Below are positions 40,087 to 48,362 of a DNA stretch of 64,000 bases, in pieces; positions within the stretch are counted from its first letter, which is position 1; each line of letters opens with the position of its first letter. Position numbers and translations under genes: made by a program. The stretch covers positions 274,878 through 338,877 of the forward strand of contig NZ_WODA01000023.1 of assembly GCF_009729855.1 (NCBI RefSeq), in the 5' to 3' direction. The stretch comes from Agromyces luteolus (lineage in GTDB: Bacteria; Actinomycetota; Actinomycetes; Actinomycetales; Microbacteriaceae). Below the pieces are notes generated by a model. That model was given only the letters and a program-made list of their open reading frames with translations. It ran no database searches and was not told the origin of the DNA.

Positions 40087-42717
40087 CTACCGGGTCGGCT
40101 CGGGCTCGAGCTCGGCCGTGCGCGCGTCGTCGCCGGCGTCGGCGGGCGCGCCGGTCGCATCGGCCGATCCGCCCGGCTCCGCCCCGTGCACCGGGTGCGT
40201 CCGCTCGAGCGCGGCGCCCTCGACGTCCACGTTCGGCAGGATCCGGTCGAGCCACTTGGGCAGCCACCACGCGGACTCGCCGAGCAGGTGCATGACGGCG
40301 GGGATCAGCAGCATCCGCACGATGAACGCGTCGAAGAGCACGCCGATCGCGAGGCCGAAGCCGAGGGGCCGGACCATCGTCAGGTGCGAGAAGACGAACC
40401 CGCCGAACACCGAGACCATGATGATCGCGGCGGCCGTGACGACCGCGCGCCCGTTGCGCATGCCCGCGACGACCGCGGTACGGGCGGGCACGCCGTGCAC
40501 CCACGCCTCGCGCATGCCCGACACGAGGAACAGCTGGTAGTCCATGGCGAGGCCGAACAGCACGCCCATGATGATGATCGGTGCGAAGTTCAGCACGGGG
40601 CCCGGGTCGTGCACGTCGAAGAGCGCGCCGAGCCAGCCCCACTGGAAGATCGCGACCACTGCGCCGAACGCGGCGAAGAGCGACAGCACGAAGCCCGCGG
40701 TCGCGATGAGCGGCACGAGGATCGAGCGGAACACCAGCACGAGGATGATGAGCGACAGGCCGACGACCAGCGCGAGGTAGACCGGCAGCACGCCCGCGAG
40801 CTTGGCGGAGATGTCGATGTTGCCGCTCGCCTGGCCCGCGACGCCGAGCTCGAGGTCGCCGTCGACGGCGGCCGCCTCACCGACGCCGACGCCCGCCTCG
40901 CCGGCGTCGAGCGGCGAGAGCGCGCGCAGGTCGTGCACGAGCTGCTCGGTCGACTCGCTCGAGGGGCCGTCGACCGGCACGACCTGGAAGGCGAGGAAGT
41001 CCCGGTCGTCGGAGACGCCGACCGGTGCGACCGCGACGACGCCGTCCTCCTCGAGCAGTCGCTCGGCGAGGTCGGCCTGCACGCCGACGACGTCGTCATC
41101 GGCGACCGAGGAGGGCAGCGCGACCGTGACGAGCAGGGGCCCGTTCTGGCCCGCGCCGAACGCGTCGGCGACGGCCGTGTAGGCGCGGTACTGGGTCGAG
41201 TCGGCCGCCTCCGACGAGCCGTCGGGGAGGCCCAGCCGCATGGAGAGCGCGGGAATCGCGACGATGAGGAGCGCGACGATCGCGAGTGCCGCGCGGAGCA
41301 GGGCGCGGCCCGTCTTCATGGGCTTCAGCTCGGGGCGCGCGTGCGCGTCGTGCCCGACCTGCGCCCGTGCGCGGCGGTTCAGCACGCGGATGCCGATGAG
41401 GCCGAGCAGTGCGGGCGTGAGCGTGACCGCGATGAGCACGGCGACGAGCACGCAGACCGCGCCGACGGTGCCCATGACGCCGAGGAACGGGATGCCGGTG
41501 ACGTTCAGCGCGAGCAGCGCGACGAGGACCGTCGAGCCGGCGAACACGACGGCATTGCCCGAGGTGCCGTTCGCGAGCGCGATCGACTCGCGGAGGTCCA
41601 TGCCCGCGAGGAGCTGCCGGCGGTGCCGGTTGATGATGAACAGCGCGTAGTCGATGCCGACCGCGAGCCCGAGCATGACGCCGAGCACGGGCGTGACCGA
41701 CGACATGTCGACGACGCCCGAGAGCGCCATCGACCCCGCGACGCCGACGCCGACGCCCACGAGCGACGAGACGATGGGCAGCACCGCGGGCAGCAGGGTG
41801 CGGAACATGATGACGAGCACGAGGAGCGCGAGCACGACGCCCACGACCTCGCCGACGCCGATGAGCCCGTCGATGCTCGCCGCGATCTCGGTGGAGTAGT
41901 CGACCTGCACGCCGTCGATGCCGGCGCCGTCGAGTTCGGCCGCGACCTCGGCCTTGAGCTCGTCGGAGAGCGTGAACAGGTCGTCCTCGAACATGACCGC
42001 GCCGGTCGCGACGCTGCCGTCCTCCGAGACGGTGCGGATCTCGGATGCCGCGTCGACGAGCCGCTGCCCGTCCTCGAGCTGGGCGCGCTGCGCGGGCAGT
42101 TCCGCGGCACCCGCCTCGAGCTCGGCGCGCTGCGCGTCGAGCTGGGCTCGGCCCTGGTCGAGCTCGGCCTGCTGCGCCTCGAACTGGCCGGCGGCGAACG
42201 CGAACGTGCCGTCGGCCTGCGCCTGCGCGACGGCCGCATCGAGCTGCGCCTGGCCGGCGTCGAGCTGCTGCTCGGCGGCATCCAGCTGCGCGGTGCCGGC
42301 CTCGATCTGCGCCTCGGCGTCGTCCAGCTGCGCGGCGCCGTCGGCGAGCTGCTGCTCCTGGTCGGCGCGGTCGGATGCCGCGGCGAACGGGTCGACGACG
42401 TCCTCGACGCCGTCGAGCCCGGCGATCCCGTCGAGCAGGTCGCCGATCGCCGACTCCTGCGCGTCGGTGAAGGCCGATCCGTCCTCGGTCTGGAACACGA
42501 CCGTGCCGGTCGCCCCACCGAGTCCGTCGAGCTCGTCGGTCAGCTGCTCGTTCACGCGCTCGGTCTCGGTACCGGGGATGCTCATGCTCGAGGTGAGCGT
42601 GCCGCCGAAGGCGAGGAACGCGCCGACCGCCATGGCGAGGGCCACGACCCATCCGACGACCACGGTCCACGACCGTCGTGCGGAGAACCGGCCGAGCCGG
42701 TAGAGGAGTTCTGCCAT
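40087..42717 (-). CDS. MMPL-family (RND-type) exporter
   Basis: This 876-residue membrane exporter has two halves. Each has one N-terminal helix, a large outer domain and a five-to-six-helix bundle, with the family motifs GLAVGIDYALFIINRHRR and, in the second half, GVLFGLAMDYQLFLVSGMRE. The first outer domain carries a long Gln- and Asp-rich heptad region (about residues 120-225, units like LDAGQAQLDAA), which should form a coiled-coil hairpin. Such proteins export lipids or drugs using the proton gradient. It is divergent from a TetR gene, across a 32-bp palindrome. The ATG at 42717 gives the normal MMPL N-terminus. Confidence 0.92.
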   Translation of the reverse strand: MAELLYRLGRFSARRSWTVVVGWVVALAMAVGAFLAFGGTLTSSMSIPGTETERVNEQLTDELDGLGGATGTVVFQTEDGSAFTDAQESAIGDLLDGIAGLDGVEDVVDPFAAASDRADQEQQLADGAAQLDDAEAQIEAGTAQLDAAEQQLDAGQAQLDAAVAQAQADGTFAFAAGQFEAQQAELDQGRAQLDAQRAELEAGAAELPAQRAQLEDGQRLVDAASEIRTVSEDGSVATGAVMFEDDLFTLSDELKAEVAAELDGAGIDGVQVDYSTEIAASIDGLIGVGEVVGVVLALLVLVIMFRTLLPAVLPIVSSLVGVGVGVAGSMALSGVVDMSSVTPVLGVMLGLAVGIDYALFIINRHRRQLLAGMDLRESIALANGTSGNAVVFAGSTVLVALLALNVTGIPFLGVMGTVGAVCVLVAVLIAVTLTPALLGLIGIRVLNRRARAQVGHDAHARPELKPMKTGRALLRAALAIVALLIVAIPALSMRLGLPDGSSEAADSTQYRAYTAVADAFGAGQNGPLLVTVALPSSVADDDVVGVQADLAERLLEEDGVVAVAPVGVSDDRDFLAFQVVPVDGPSSESTEQLVHDLRALSPLDAGEAGVGVGEAAAVDGDLELGVAGQASGNIDISAKLAGVLPVYLALVVGLSLIILVLVFRSILVPLIATAGFVLSLFAAFGAVVAIFQWGWLGALFDVHDPGPVLNFAPIIIMGVLFGLAMDYQLFLVSGMREAWVHGVPARTAVVAGMRNGRAVVTAAAIIMVSVFGGFVFSHLTMVRPLGFGLAIGVLFDAFIVRMLLIPAVMHLLGESAWWLPKWLDRILPNVDVEGAALERTHPVHGAEPGGSADATGAPADAGDDARTAELEPEPTR

Positions 42718-42778
42718 GCCGAAGCTGCCTTTCGGATCACGAGGTGGGCGGCGCACCATCGAGCCGGAACGAGGATAA

Positions 42779-42810
42779 CCGACGAATGTCGGAATTCCGA
42801 CATTCGTCGG
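42779..42810. promoter_or_regulatory. 32-bp perfect palindrome, TetR operator
   Basis: The arm CCGACGAATGTCGGAA at 42779-42794 is followed directly by its exact reverse complement at 42795-42810, with no spacer or mismatch. It lies between the divergent MMPL exporter and the TetR gene at 42854, a position that would block both promoters. Confidence 0.85.
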
Positions 42811-42853
42811 CGAACTCGCAGGCACGGCCTCGGGCGGCTGGCAGAATCCCCCT

Positions 42854-43420
42854 ATGGACGTCCGGGTCGAGCGCACGCGCCGCGCGCTGCAGCAGGCGCT
42901 CTTCGCGCTCGCGCGCGAGCATCCGCTCGAGGACGTCACGGTCGCCGACATCGTGACCCGGGCGGGCCTGAACCGCAGCAGCTTCTACCAGCACTACTCC
43001 GACAAGGAGACGCTGCTCGCCGACGCGCTCGACGCGGCCGCCGAGTCGGCGGGCGCCGACCTCCCCGAGCTCACCGAACCGCTCGCCGGCCCGCCGCAGG
43101 CCCTCTTCGACTACCTCGCGCACCTCGACGAGAACGCCGAGGTCTACCGCCGCGTGCTCGGCCCGCACGGATCGGCCGTCGTCATGGCCCGACTCAGGGG
43201 ACGCATCGAGTCGATCGTGCAGGAGGGCATCACCAAGGCCGACACGCCCGCGTTCGACGGCCTCCCCCTCGACGTCGTCGGCGCCGGCATCGCCGGCTCG
43301 GCGCTCGGCGTGATCGAGGCGTGGCTGGCCCGCGATCCGCGCCCGCCGGTGGCGACGGCCGCCGACTGGGTGTGGCGCGTACTGCTCGGCCCGGGCGGAT
43401 CCTGGCCGGCCCGTTCGTAG
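42854..43420 (+). CDS. TetR-family regulator of the MMPL exporter
   Basis: This 188-residue regulator begins VERTRRALQQALFALAREHP and has the helix-turn-helix TVADIVTRAGLNRSSFYQHY, then SDKETLLADAL. The C-terminal domain resembles the TetR_C group of small efflux repressors. It is divergent from the exporter and separated by 136 bp holding a long palindrome. It should repress the exporter, and probably itself, until a substrate of the pump binds. Confidence 0.92.
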   Translation: MDVRVERTRRALQQALFALAREHPLEDVTVADIVTRAGLNRSSFYQHYSDKETLLADALDAAAESAGADLPELTEPLAGPPQALFDYLAHLDENAEVYRRVLGPHGSAVVMARLRGRIESIVQEGITKADTPAFDGLPLDVVGAGIAGSALGVIEAWLARDPRPPVATAADWVWRVLLGPGGSWPARS

Positions 43421-43526
43421 CGCGCCGGTCGTCCGCCGGTCAGGGCGGATGCCGCGTGCACGGGACTCCCGGACGGAGCACGTAGTCTCATCTCACCGTC
43501 CCTTCCTCGAGAGGAGTCGCCCTGCC

Positions 43527-44801
43527 ATGAGCAGCGCCACCGCCCTGGATGTCTTCGACCGTCGCGAGTCCGAGGTTCGCGGGTACGTCCGCGCCTTCCC
43601 GACCGTCTTCGACCGGGCCTCCGGCTCGACGCTCGTCGACGCCGACGGCCGCGAGTACCTCGACTTCTTCGCCGGCGCGGGCGTGCTGAACTACGGGCAC
43701 AACAACCCCGCGTTCACGGCCGCGCTCATCGAGTACCTCGAGCGCGGCGGCATCATCCACGGCCTCGACATGGCGACCTCGGCCAAGAAGGCGTTCATCG
43801 AGGCCTTCGAGCGCCTCGTGCTCGCGCCCCGCGGCCTCGACCACAAGCTCCAGTTCACCGGCCCGACCGGCGCGAACGCCGTCGAGGCGGCGCTCAAGGT
43901 CGCCCGGCAGGCGACCGGCCGCTCGAATGTCGTCGCGTTCACGAACGCGTTCCACGGCCTGAGCCTCGGCGGCCTCGCCGCCACCGGCAACAGCCACTAC
44001 CGCGCCGCCGCCGGCGTCGGGCTCGACGACGTCGCGCGCCTGCCGTTCGACGGCTACCTCGGACCCGACGTCGACACGCTCGACCTGTTCGAGCGCATGC
44101 TCGACGACCCGGGCTCGGGGCTCGACCTGCCCGCAGCGGTCATCGTCGAGGCGGTGCAGGGCGAGGGCGGCATCAACGTCGCGAGTCCCGCCTGGCTTCA
44201 GCGCCTCCGCGCGATGACCGAGGCCCGCGGCATCCTGCTGATCCTCGACGAGATCCAGGCGGGCGTGGGCCGCACGGGCGCGTTCTTCGCGTTCGAGGAG
44301 TCGGGCATCGTGCCCGACATCGTGACGGTGTCGAAGTCGATCTCGGGATCCGGCCTGCCGATGTCGCTCGTCCTGCTCCGCCCCGAGGTGGATGTCTGGA
44401 AGCCCGGCGCGCACACCGGCACCTTCCGCGGCAACAACCTCGCGTTCGTGTCCGCGCGCGTCGCGCTCGAGACCTACTGGGCCGACGGGGCGTTCATGGA
44501 TGGCGTCGCCGCGAAGTCGGCGCTGCTCCGCCGCGAGCTCGACGCGATCGCCGCCGAGCACGCCGAGCAGGGCTTCGTCGTCCGCGGCCGCGGCCTGTTC
44601 CAGGGCATCGCCTGCGACGGCGATCGCACCCTCGCCGGCCGCGTCTCGAAGGCCGCGTTCGAGCGCGGCCTCGTGATCGAGACCTCGGGCGCCCATGACG
44701 AGGTGCTGAAGTTCCTGCCCGCGCTGACGATCACCGAGGAGGAGCTCCGCCGCGGCCTCGCGATCGTGCGCGAGAGCCTCGCGGCGGTGCTCGCGGGCTG
44801 A
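43527..44801 (+). CDS. ectB: Diaminobutyrate-2-oxoglutarate aminotransferase
   Basis: This 424-residue class III PLP aminotransferase closely resembles EctB, which makes L-2,4-diaminobutyrate from aspartate semialdehyde for ectoine synthesis. It shows FDRRESEVRGYVRAFPTVFD, FFAGAGVLNYGHNNP, the PLP Asp241 in LLILDEIQAGVGRTG and Lys270 in VSKSISGSG, then GTFRGNNLAFVSA. No ectA or ectC lies next to it: a TetR gene is upstream and a response regulator is convergent downstream. The lone gene may feed another diaminobutyrate use or pair with ectA and ectC elsewhere. GAGAGGAG precedes the ATG. Confidence 0.9.
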   Translation: MSSATALDVFDRRESEVRGYVRAFPTVFDRASGSTLVDADGREYLDFFAGAGVLNYGHNNPAFTAALIEYLERGGIIHGLDMATSAKKAFIEAFERLVLAPRGLDHKLQFTGPTGANAVEAALKVARQATGRSNVVAFTNAFHGLSLGGLAATGNSHYRAAAGVGLDDVARLPFDGYLGPDVDTLDLFERMLDDPGSGLDLPAAVIVEAVQGEGGINVASPAWLQRLRAMTEARGILLILDEIQAGVGRTGAFFAFEESGIVPDIVTVSKSISGSGLPMSLVLLRPEVDVWKPGAHTGTFRGNNLAFVSARVALETYWADGAFMDGVAAKSALLRRELDAIAAEHAEQGFVVRGRGLFQGIACDGDRTLAGRVSKAAFERGLVIETSGAHDEVLKFLPALTITEEELRRGLAIVRESLAAVLAG

Positions 44802-44826
44802 CGGCGAGGCCGGCCCGGCCCGCGGG

Positions 44827-45522
44827 CTACTCCGACGGTGCGGCCGCGCCCCCGCCGTCCTGCAGGAACGCCAGCACGGCCGCGACGCGGCGGTGCACGC
44901 CCGACTCGGGCAGCCGCAGCTTCGTGAAGATCGCGTTGACGTGCTTCTCGACGGTCGACGACGACAGGAACAGCGCCTGCTCGATGCCCGCGTTGGTGCG
45001 GCCGCGCGCCATCTCGCGCAGCACCTCGAGCTCGCGCGGCGACAGGGCCGCGAGCGGGCTCGACGCGGCCGCACTGCGGCGCCGCACGAGCGTGTCGACG
45101 ATCTGCGGGTCGATGACCGAACCGCCCGCACGCACCTCGCGCAGGGCGTGCACGAGGTCCTCGAGGTCGCCGATGCGGTCCTTCAGCAGGTAGCCGAGAC
45201 CCGCCGATCCGTCGGCGAACAGCGCCATCGCGTAGCTCTCGTCGGCGTGCTGCGAGAGCACGACCACGCCGGTCTCGGGCGAGGAGGCCCGGATGTCGTG
45301 CGCGGCCTCGATGCCCTCCATGTGATGGCTCGGCGGCATCCGGATGTCGGTGAGCACCGCGTCGGGAGACATCCGCCGCACCGCATCGCGGAGCTCCGTG
45401 CCGTTGCCGACCGACGCGACGACGTCGACCTCGCCCGAGTCCTCGAGGAGCCGTCGCACGCCCTCGCGAACGAGGTAGTTGTCCTCGGCGATGACCACGC
45501 GGAGCGTGCCGGCCTCATCCAT
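44827..45522 (-). CDS. LuxR-type two-component response regulator
   Basis: This 231-residue regulator of the NarL/LuxR type has an N-terminal receiver with acidic pocket AEDN, phospho-acceptor Asp59 in LTDIRMPPSHH and Lys114 in YLLKDR. A C-terminal helix-turn-helix follows: SPRELEVLREMARGRTNAGI, then STVEKHVNAIFTKL. It overlaps the histidine kinase gene by eight bases and is its partner. The target genes cannot be read; the divergent membrane protein and multicopper oxidase genes are the nearest candidates. Confidence 0.93.
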   Translation of the reverse strand: MDEAGTLRVVIAEDNYLVREGVRRLLEDSGEVDVVASVGNGTELRDAVRRMSPDAVLTDIRMPPSHHMEGIEAAHDIRASSPETGVVVLSQHADESYAMALFADGSAGLGYLLKDRIGDLEDLVHALREVRAGGSVIDPQIVDTLVRRRSAAASSPLAALSPRELEVLREMARGRTNAGIEQALFLSSSTVEKHVNAIFTKLRLPESGVHRRVAAVLAFLQDGGGAAAPSE

Positions 45523-47677
45523 CGGAGGCCCCAGCGCCCCGGGCGGTCACGGGCAGCTCGACGAGCACCCGGGTGCCGGACGGCTCGTTCGGACCGACGC
45601 GCACCGTGCCCCGGAGTGCGGCCACTCGGTCGCGGATGTTCGCGAGCCCGCCGTGCGACGCGCGCAGCACCGCCGCCGCCGCCGGCGTTCCGCCGCCCTC
45701 GCCCGTCGCCTCGTCGATCCCGCACCCGTCGTCGCTGATCGCGATGCGCAGCGTGCCGTTCCGACGCGTGAGGGCGACGCTCGCGTGCGTCGCGTGCGCG
45801 TGCTTGGCGGTGTTCGCGAGCGCCTCGCGCACCACGTAGTACGCCGTGGTCTCCACGTCGTCGGGGAAACGCTCGGCCCGCATCGCGGCATCCGCCTCGA
45901 CCTCGAGCGGGATCGGGAACCGCGCCACGCCCGACTCGACCGCGGCGACGAGGCCGTTGTCGCTGAGCACCGGCGGGTGGATGCCGCGGGCGAGCTCCCG
46001 CAGGTCGGTGAGCGTCGCACGGGCCTGGTCCTGCAGTTCCGCGAGTTCGGCCGCGGTCAGCTCGCCGCGCTGCAGCCGGTTGCGCGCGAGCCGGAGGCCG
46101 GCGATCTGCGCGACCACGTCCTGCTGGATGCCGTCGTGCAGGTCGCGTTCGAGCCGGCGACGCTCGTCGTCCTGCGCCGCCACGAGCCGCTCGCGCGACG
46201 CGGTGAGCTCGTCGAGCTGCGCGGCGAGCTGCGCCGTCAGACGCAGGGTGGCGACGGATGCCGCGGCCTGGCCGGCGACCGTGCGCAGCAGCGTCCGCTC
46301 GTCCTCCGAGTAGTCGCCGCGCCGGCGCGGTCCGACCTCGATGCGCCCGAGCACCTCGTCGCCGTGCACGAGGTCGCAGGTCTCGACCGGGCCCGCGGTG
46401 CCGGCGTCGAGTCGACCCGCGACGACGTCGGGCAGGACGCCGGCGAGGTCGTCGGCCACGGCGTCGGAGCTCCCGGCATCGGAGATCCCGGCGGCGCGCT
46501 CGTCGGCCGCGGCATCCGTCGCCGACGTGCGGATGCGCACCCACGACGCGTCGAGTCCGAGGCGCACCGCCTCGGCGAGCCGGGCCAGGAGTTCGTGCGG
46601 TTCGCCGGCGTGCTCGAGCTGCGTGCCGAGGTCGGCGAGCATCGCGAGTTGGCGATCGCGGTCGCCGAACAGGACGCGGTGGAGGCGGCGCTGCAGCCAG
46701 GTGCGCACCGGGAGCAGCGCGACCGCGACCGCGGTGGTGAGCAGGATCGCGGGAATCGCCCGGAGCGGCGGCGAGAGCAGCACGGCCGGCGTCGCGACCG
46801 CGGCGGCGTAGACCACCGTGATGAGCAGGTTCGACGAGCGAGCGACGAGTCGTCCGCGGTCGCCCGGCGCGATCTCGAACGCGCCGTACCGGAAGATCCC
46901 GTGGATCGCGGCGACCGGGAGCGCGATGAGCGAGGCGTAGACGAGCAGTTCGACGCCCGGCAGGCCGGGAACGAAGGTCCAGAGGCCGAAGGCGACCATC
47001 GCGACCGCGATGGTGACAGCCATCACGCGGGTGCGGGCCCGCACCTCCGGGGCGCCGAACAGCGCCCGCGTGCCGAGCACGGCGAGCCCGAGCGCCACGG
47101 CGACCCCCGCCTGGACCGACGCGACCAGCACCACGGGGGCCGCCCACTCGAGCCACGGCACGGCGTACGGGTTCGGGATCCCCTCGCCGCTGATGCCGAT
47201 GTACGGCGACATCACGACGTGCGGCGTCGTGACGAGGGTGAGCACTCCCGCCAGGGCCGGCAGCCACAGCAGGGGCATCACCGCGCGCTGCCACCGCCGC
47301 TCCGGAACGCCGTCGGGGAAGGTGGCGAACACCACGAGGAACGCCGCCGTCGCCAGCCCGTCGGCCGTCAGTCCGAGCACGTTGAAGAGCGGGAACCAGG
47401 GCTCGGCGAGGATCTCCGCGTTCCGCTGCACGAACGTCTCGTACGCCGAACCCGCGAGCAGCGCCGTCGCGGCGAGCGCGATGAACACCGCCGTGCGCGA
47501 CGACGACACCGTCAGCAGCCACATCCCGAAGACGAAGAGGGGCAGGATGCCGAGCAGCGGCCAGCCGAGGCCGTGATCGACGTTCGCCTCGACGACCCCG
47601 CGCACGACGACGACGTACACGAGGGACGCGACGCCGATCGGGCCGAGTACGGCCAGGCACACCCACCTGCGCTCCAC
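45515..47677 (-). CDS. Membrane sensor histidine kinase (HisKA_3 type)
   Basis: This 720-residue kinase has about eight hydrophobic segments in the first 330 residues and a GAF-like region (about 350-480, with WVRIRTSATDAAADERAAGI). The dimerisation and phosphorylation helix DDERRRLERDLHDGIQQDV has its His near residue 510. A HATPase domain follows (REALANTAKHAHAT, ISDDGCGID, GGLANIRDRVAAL). The GTG at 47677 follows an AGGAGG site. It signals to the overlapping response regulator; the stimulus, sensed in the membrane part, is unknown. Confidence 0.92.
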   Translation of the reverse strand: MERRWVCLAVLGPIGVASLVYVVVVRGVVEANVDHGLGWPLLGILPLFVFGMWLLTVSSSRTAVFIALAATALLAGSAYETFVQRNAEILAEPWFPLFNVLGLTADGLATAAFLVVFATFPDGVPERRWQRAVMPLLWLPALAGVLTLVTTPHVVMSPYIGISGEGIPNPYAVPWLEWAAPVVLVASVQAGVAVALGLAVLGTRALFGAPEVRARTRVMAVTIAVAMVAFGLWTFVPGLPGVELLVYASLIALPVAAIHGIFRYGAFEIAPGDRGRLVARSSNLLITVVYAAAVATPAVLLSPPLRAIPAILLTTAVAVALLPVRTWLQRRLHRVLFGDRDRQLAMLADLGTQLEHAGEPHELLARLAEAVRLGLDASWVRIRTSATDAAADERAAGISDAGSSDAVADDLAGVLPDVVAGRLDAGTAGPVETCDLVHGDEVLGRIEVGPRRRGDYSEDERTLLRTVAGQAAASVATLRLTAQLAAQLDELTASRERLVAAQDDERRRLERDLHDGIQQDVVAQIAGLRLARNRLQRGELTAAELAELQDQARATLTDLRELARGIHPPVLSDNGLVAAVESGVARFPIPLEVEADAAMRAERFPDDVETTAYYVVREALANTAKHAHATHASVALTRRNGTLRIAISDDGCGIDEATGEGGGTPAAAAVLRASHGGLANIRDRVAALRGTVRVGPNEPSGTRVLVELPVTARGAGASDG

Positions 47678-47876
47678 GACTCCATGGTCCTCCTGTCGGC
47701 GCATCCGCGGGAGGGGGTCCTCCGCGTCCGCCCTTGGAGGCTGTCCCCCACCCGCTCTGCGGGCGGCCGCCACGCGACCTCCGGTTCCCCGCGATCCGGC
47801 GCGCGGCCCGCGCGACGACCCTGTCCTTCGAGCGGATGCCGCGACCGGGCGGCCCGCGGAGAACAGGGAGTGAACC

Positions 47877-48362
47877 ATGCAGAAGCTCTACACCGGCCTC
47901 GCCTGGACCGTCGCGGGCGCCGTCGTCGTGCAGGCCGCCGCGATCGCCTTCGCGTTCGGCGGCATGCTGAACCTCGTCTCGGAGGGCGGCGTCGTCGACA
48001 AGGCGCTGCTCGAGAGCTTCCAGGCCGCAGGGGTCGGCGAGGTCGGCTTCCTGATCCACGGCCTGGTCGGCGGCATCGTCATCCCGCTCGTCGCGCTCGT
48101 GCTGCTCGTGGTCTCGTTCCTCGTCCGCGTGCGCGGCGCGAAGCTGTGGGCGGCGATCACGTTCGGGCTCGTCGCGCTGCAGGTCACGCTCGGGTTCTCG
48201 ATCACCGACGTGCCCTACCTCGGGCTCATCCACGGCGCGAACGCGCTCGCGGTCGTCGCCGCCGCGTCGATCGCGGCCCTGCGCGTGCGACGCGGCCGCC
48301 CGGCCTCCGCCGCCGACGCGCCGGCCGCCGAGGGGGCGGCCTCGGATGCCGTCGCGGCGTGA
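47877..48362 (+). CDS. Small four-helix membrane protein (DUF6220-like)
   Basis: This 161-residue protein has four hydrophobic segments: near residues 8-30, 58-86, 91-108 and 112-132. An Ala-rich, weakly basic tail (RVRRGRPASAADAPAAEGAA) follows. Conserved-looking histidines occur in FLIHGLVGGIV and LGLIHGANALAVV, one in each of two similar helices, a pattern suggestive of haem or copper binding. It overlaps the start of the multicopper oxidase gene by 17 bases, so the two are made together and may work as a redox or copper unit. Confidence 0.72.
   Translation: MQKLYTGLAWTVAGAVVVQAAAIAFAFGGMLNLVSEGGVVDKALLESFQAAGVGEVGFLIHGLVGGIVIPLVALVLLVVSFLVRVRGAKLWAAITFGLVALQVTLGFSITDVPYLGLIHGANALAVVAAASIAALRVRRGRPASAADAPAAEGAASDAVAA

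Noticed and set aside
39364..43485. A 1373-codon open frame on the plus strand
   Set aside because: It lies antisense to the MMPL exporter and the unknown gene, its translation is dominated by Arg, Asp, His and Glu without any fold, and such frames are expected by chance at this GC content.
43527..45522. Ectoine biosynthesis operon
   Set aside because: Only ectB is present; the adjacent genes are a TetR regulator and a two-component response regulator.
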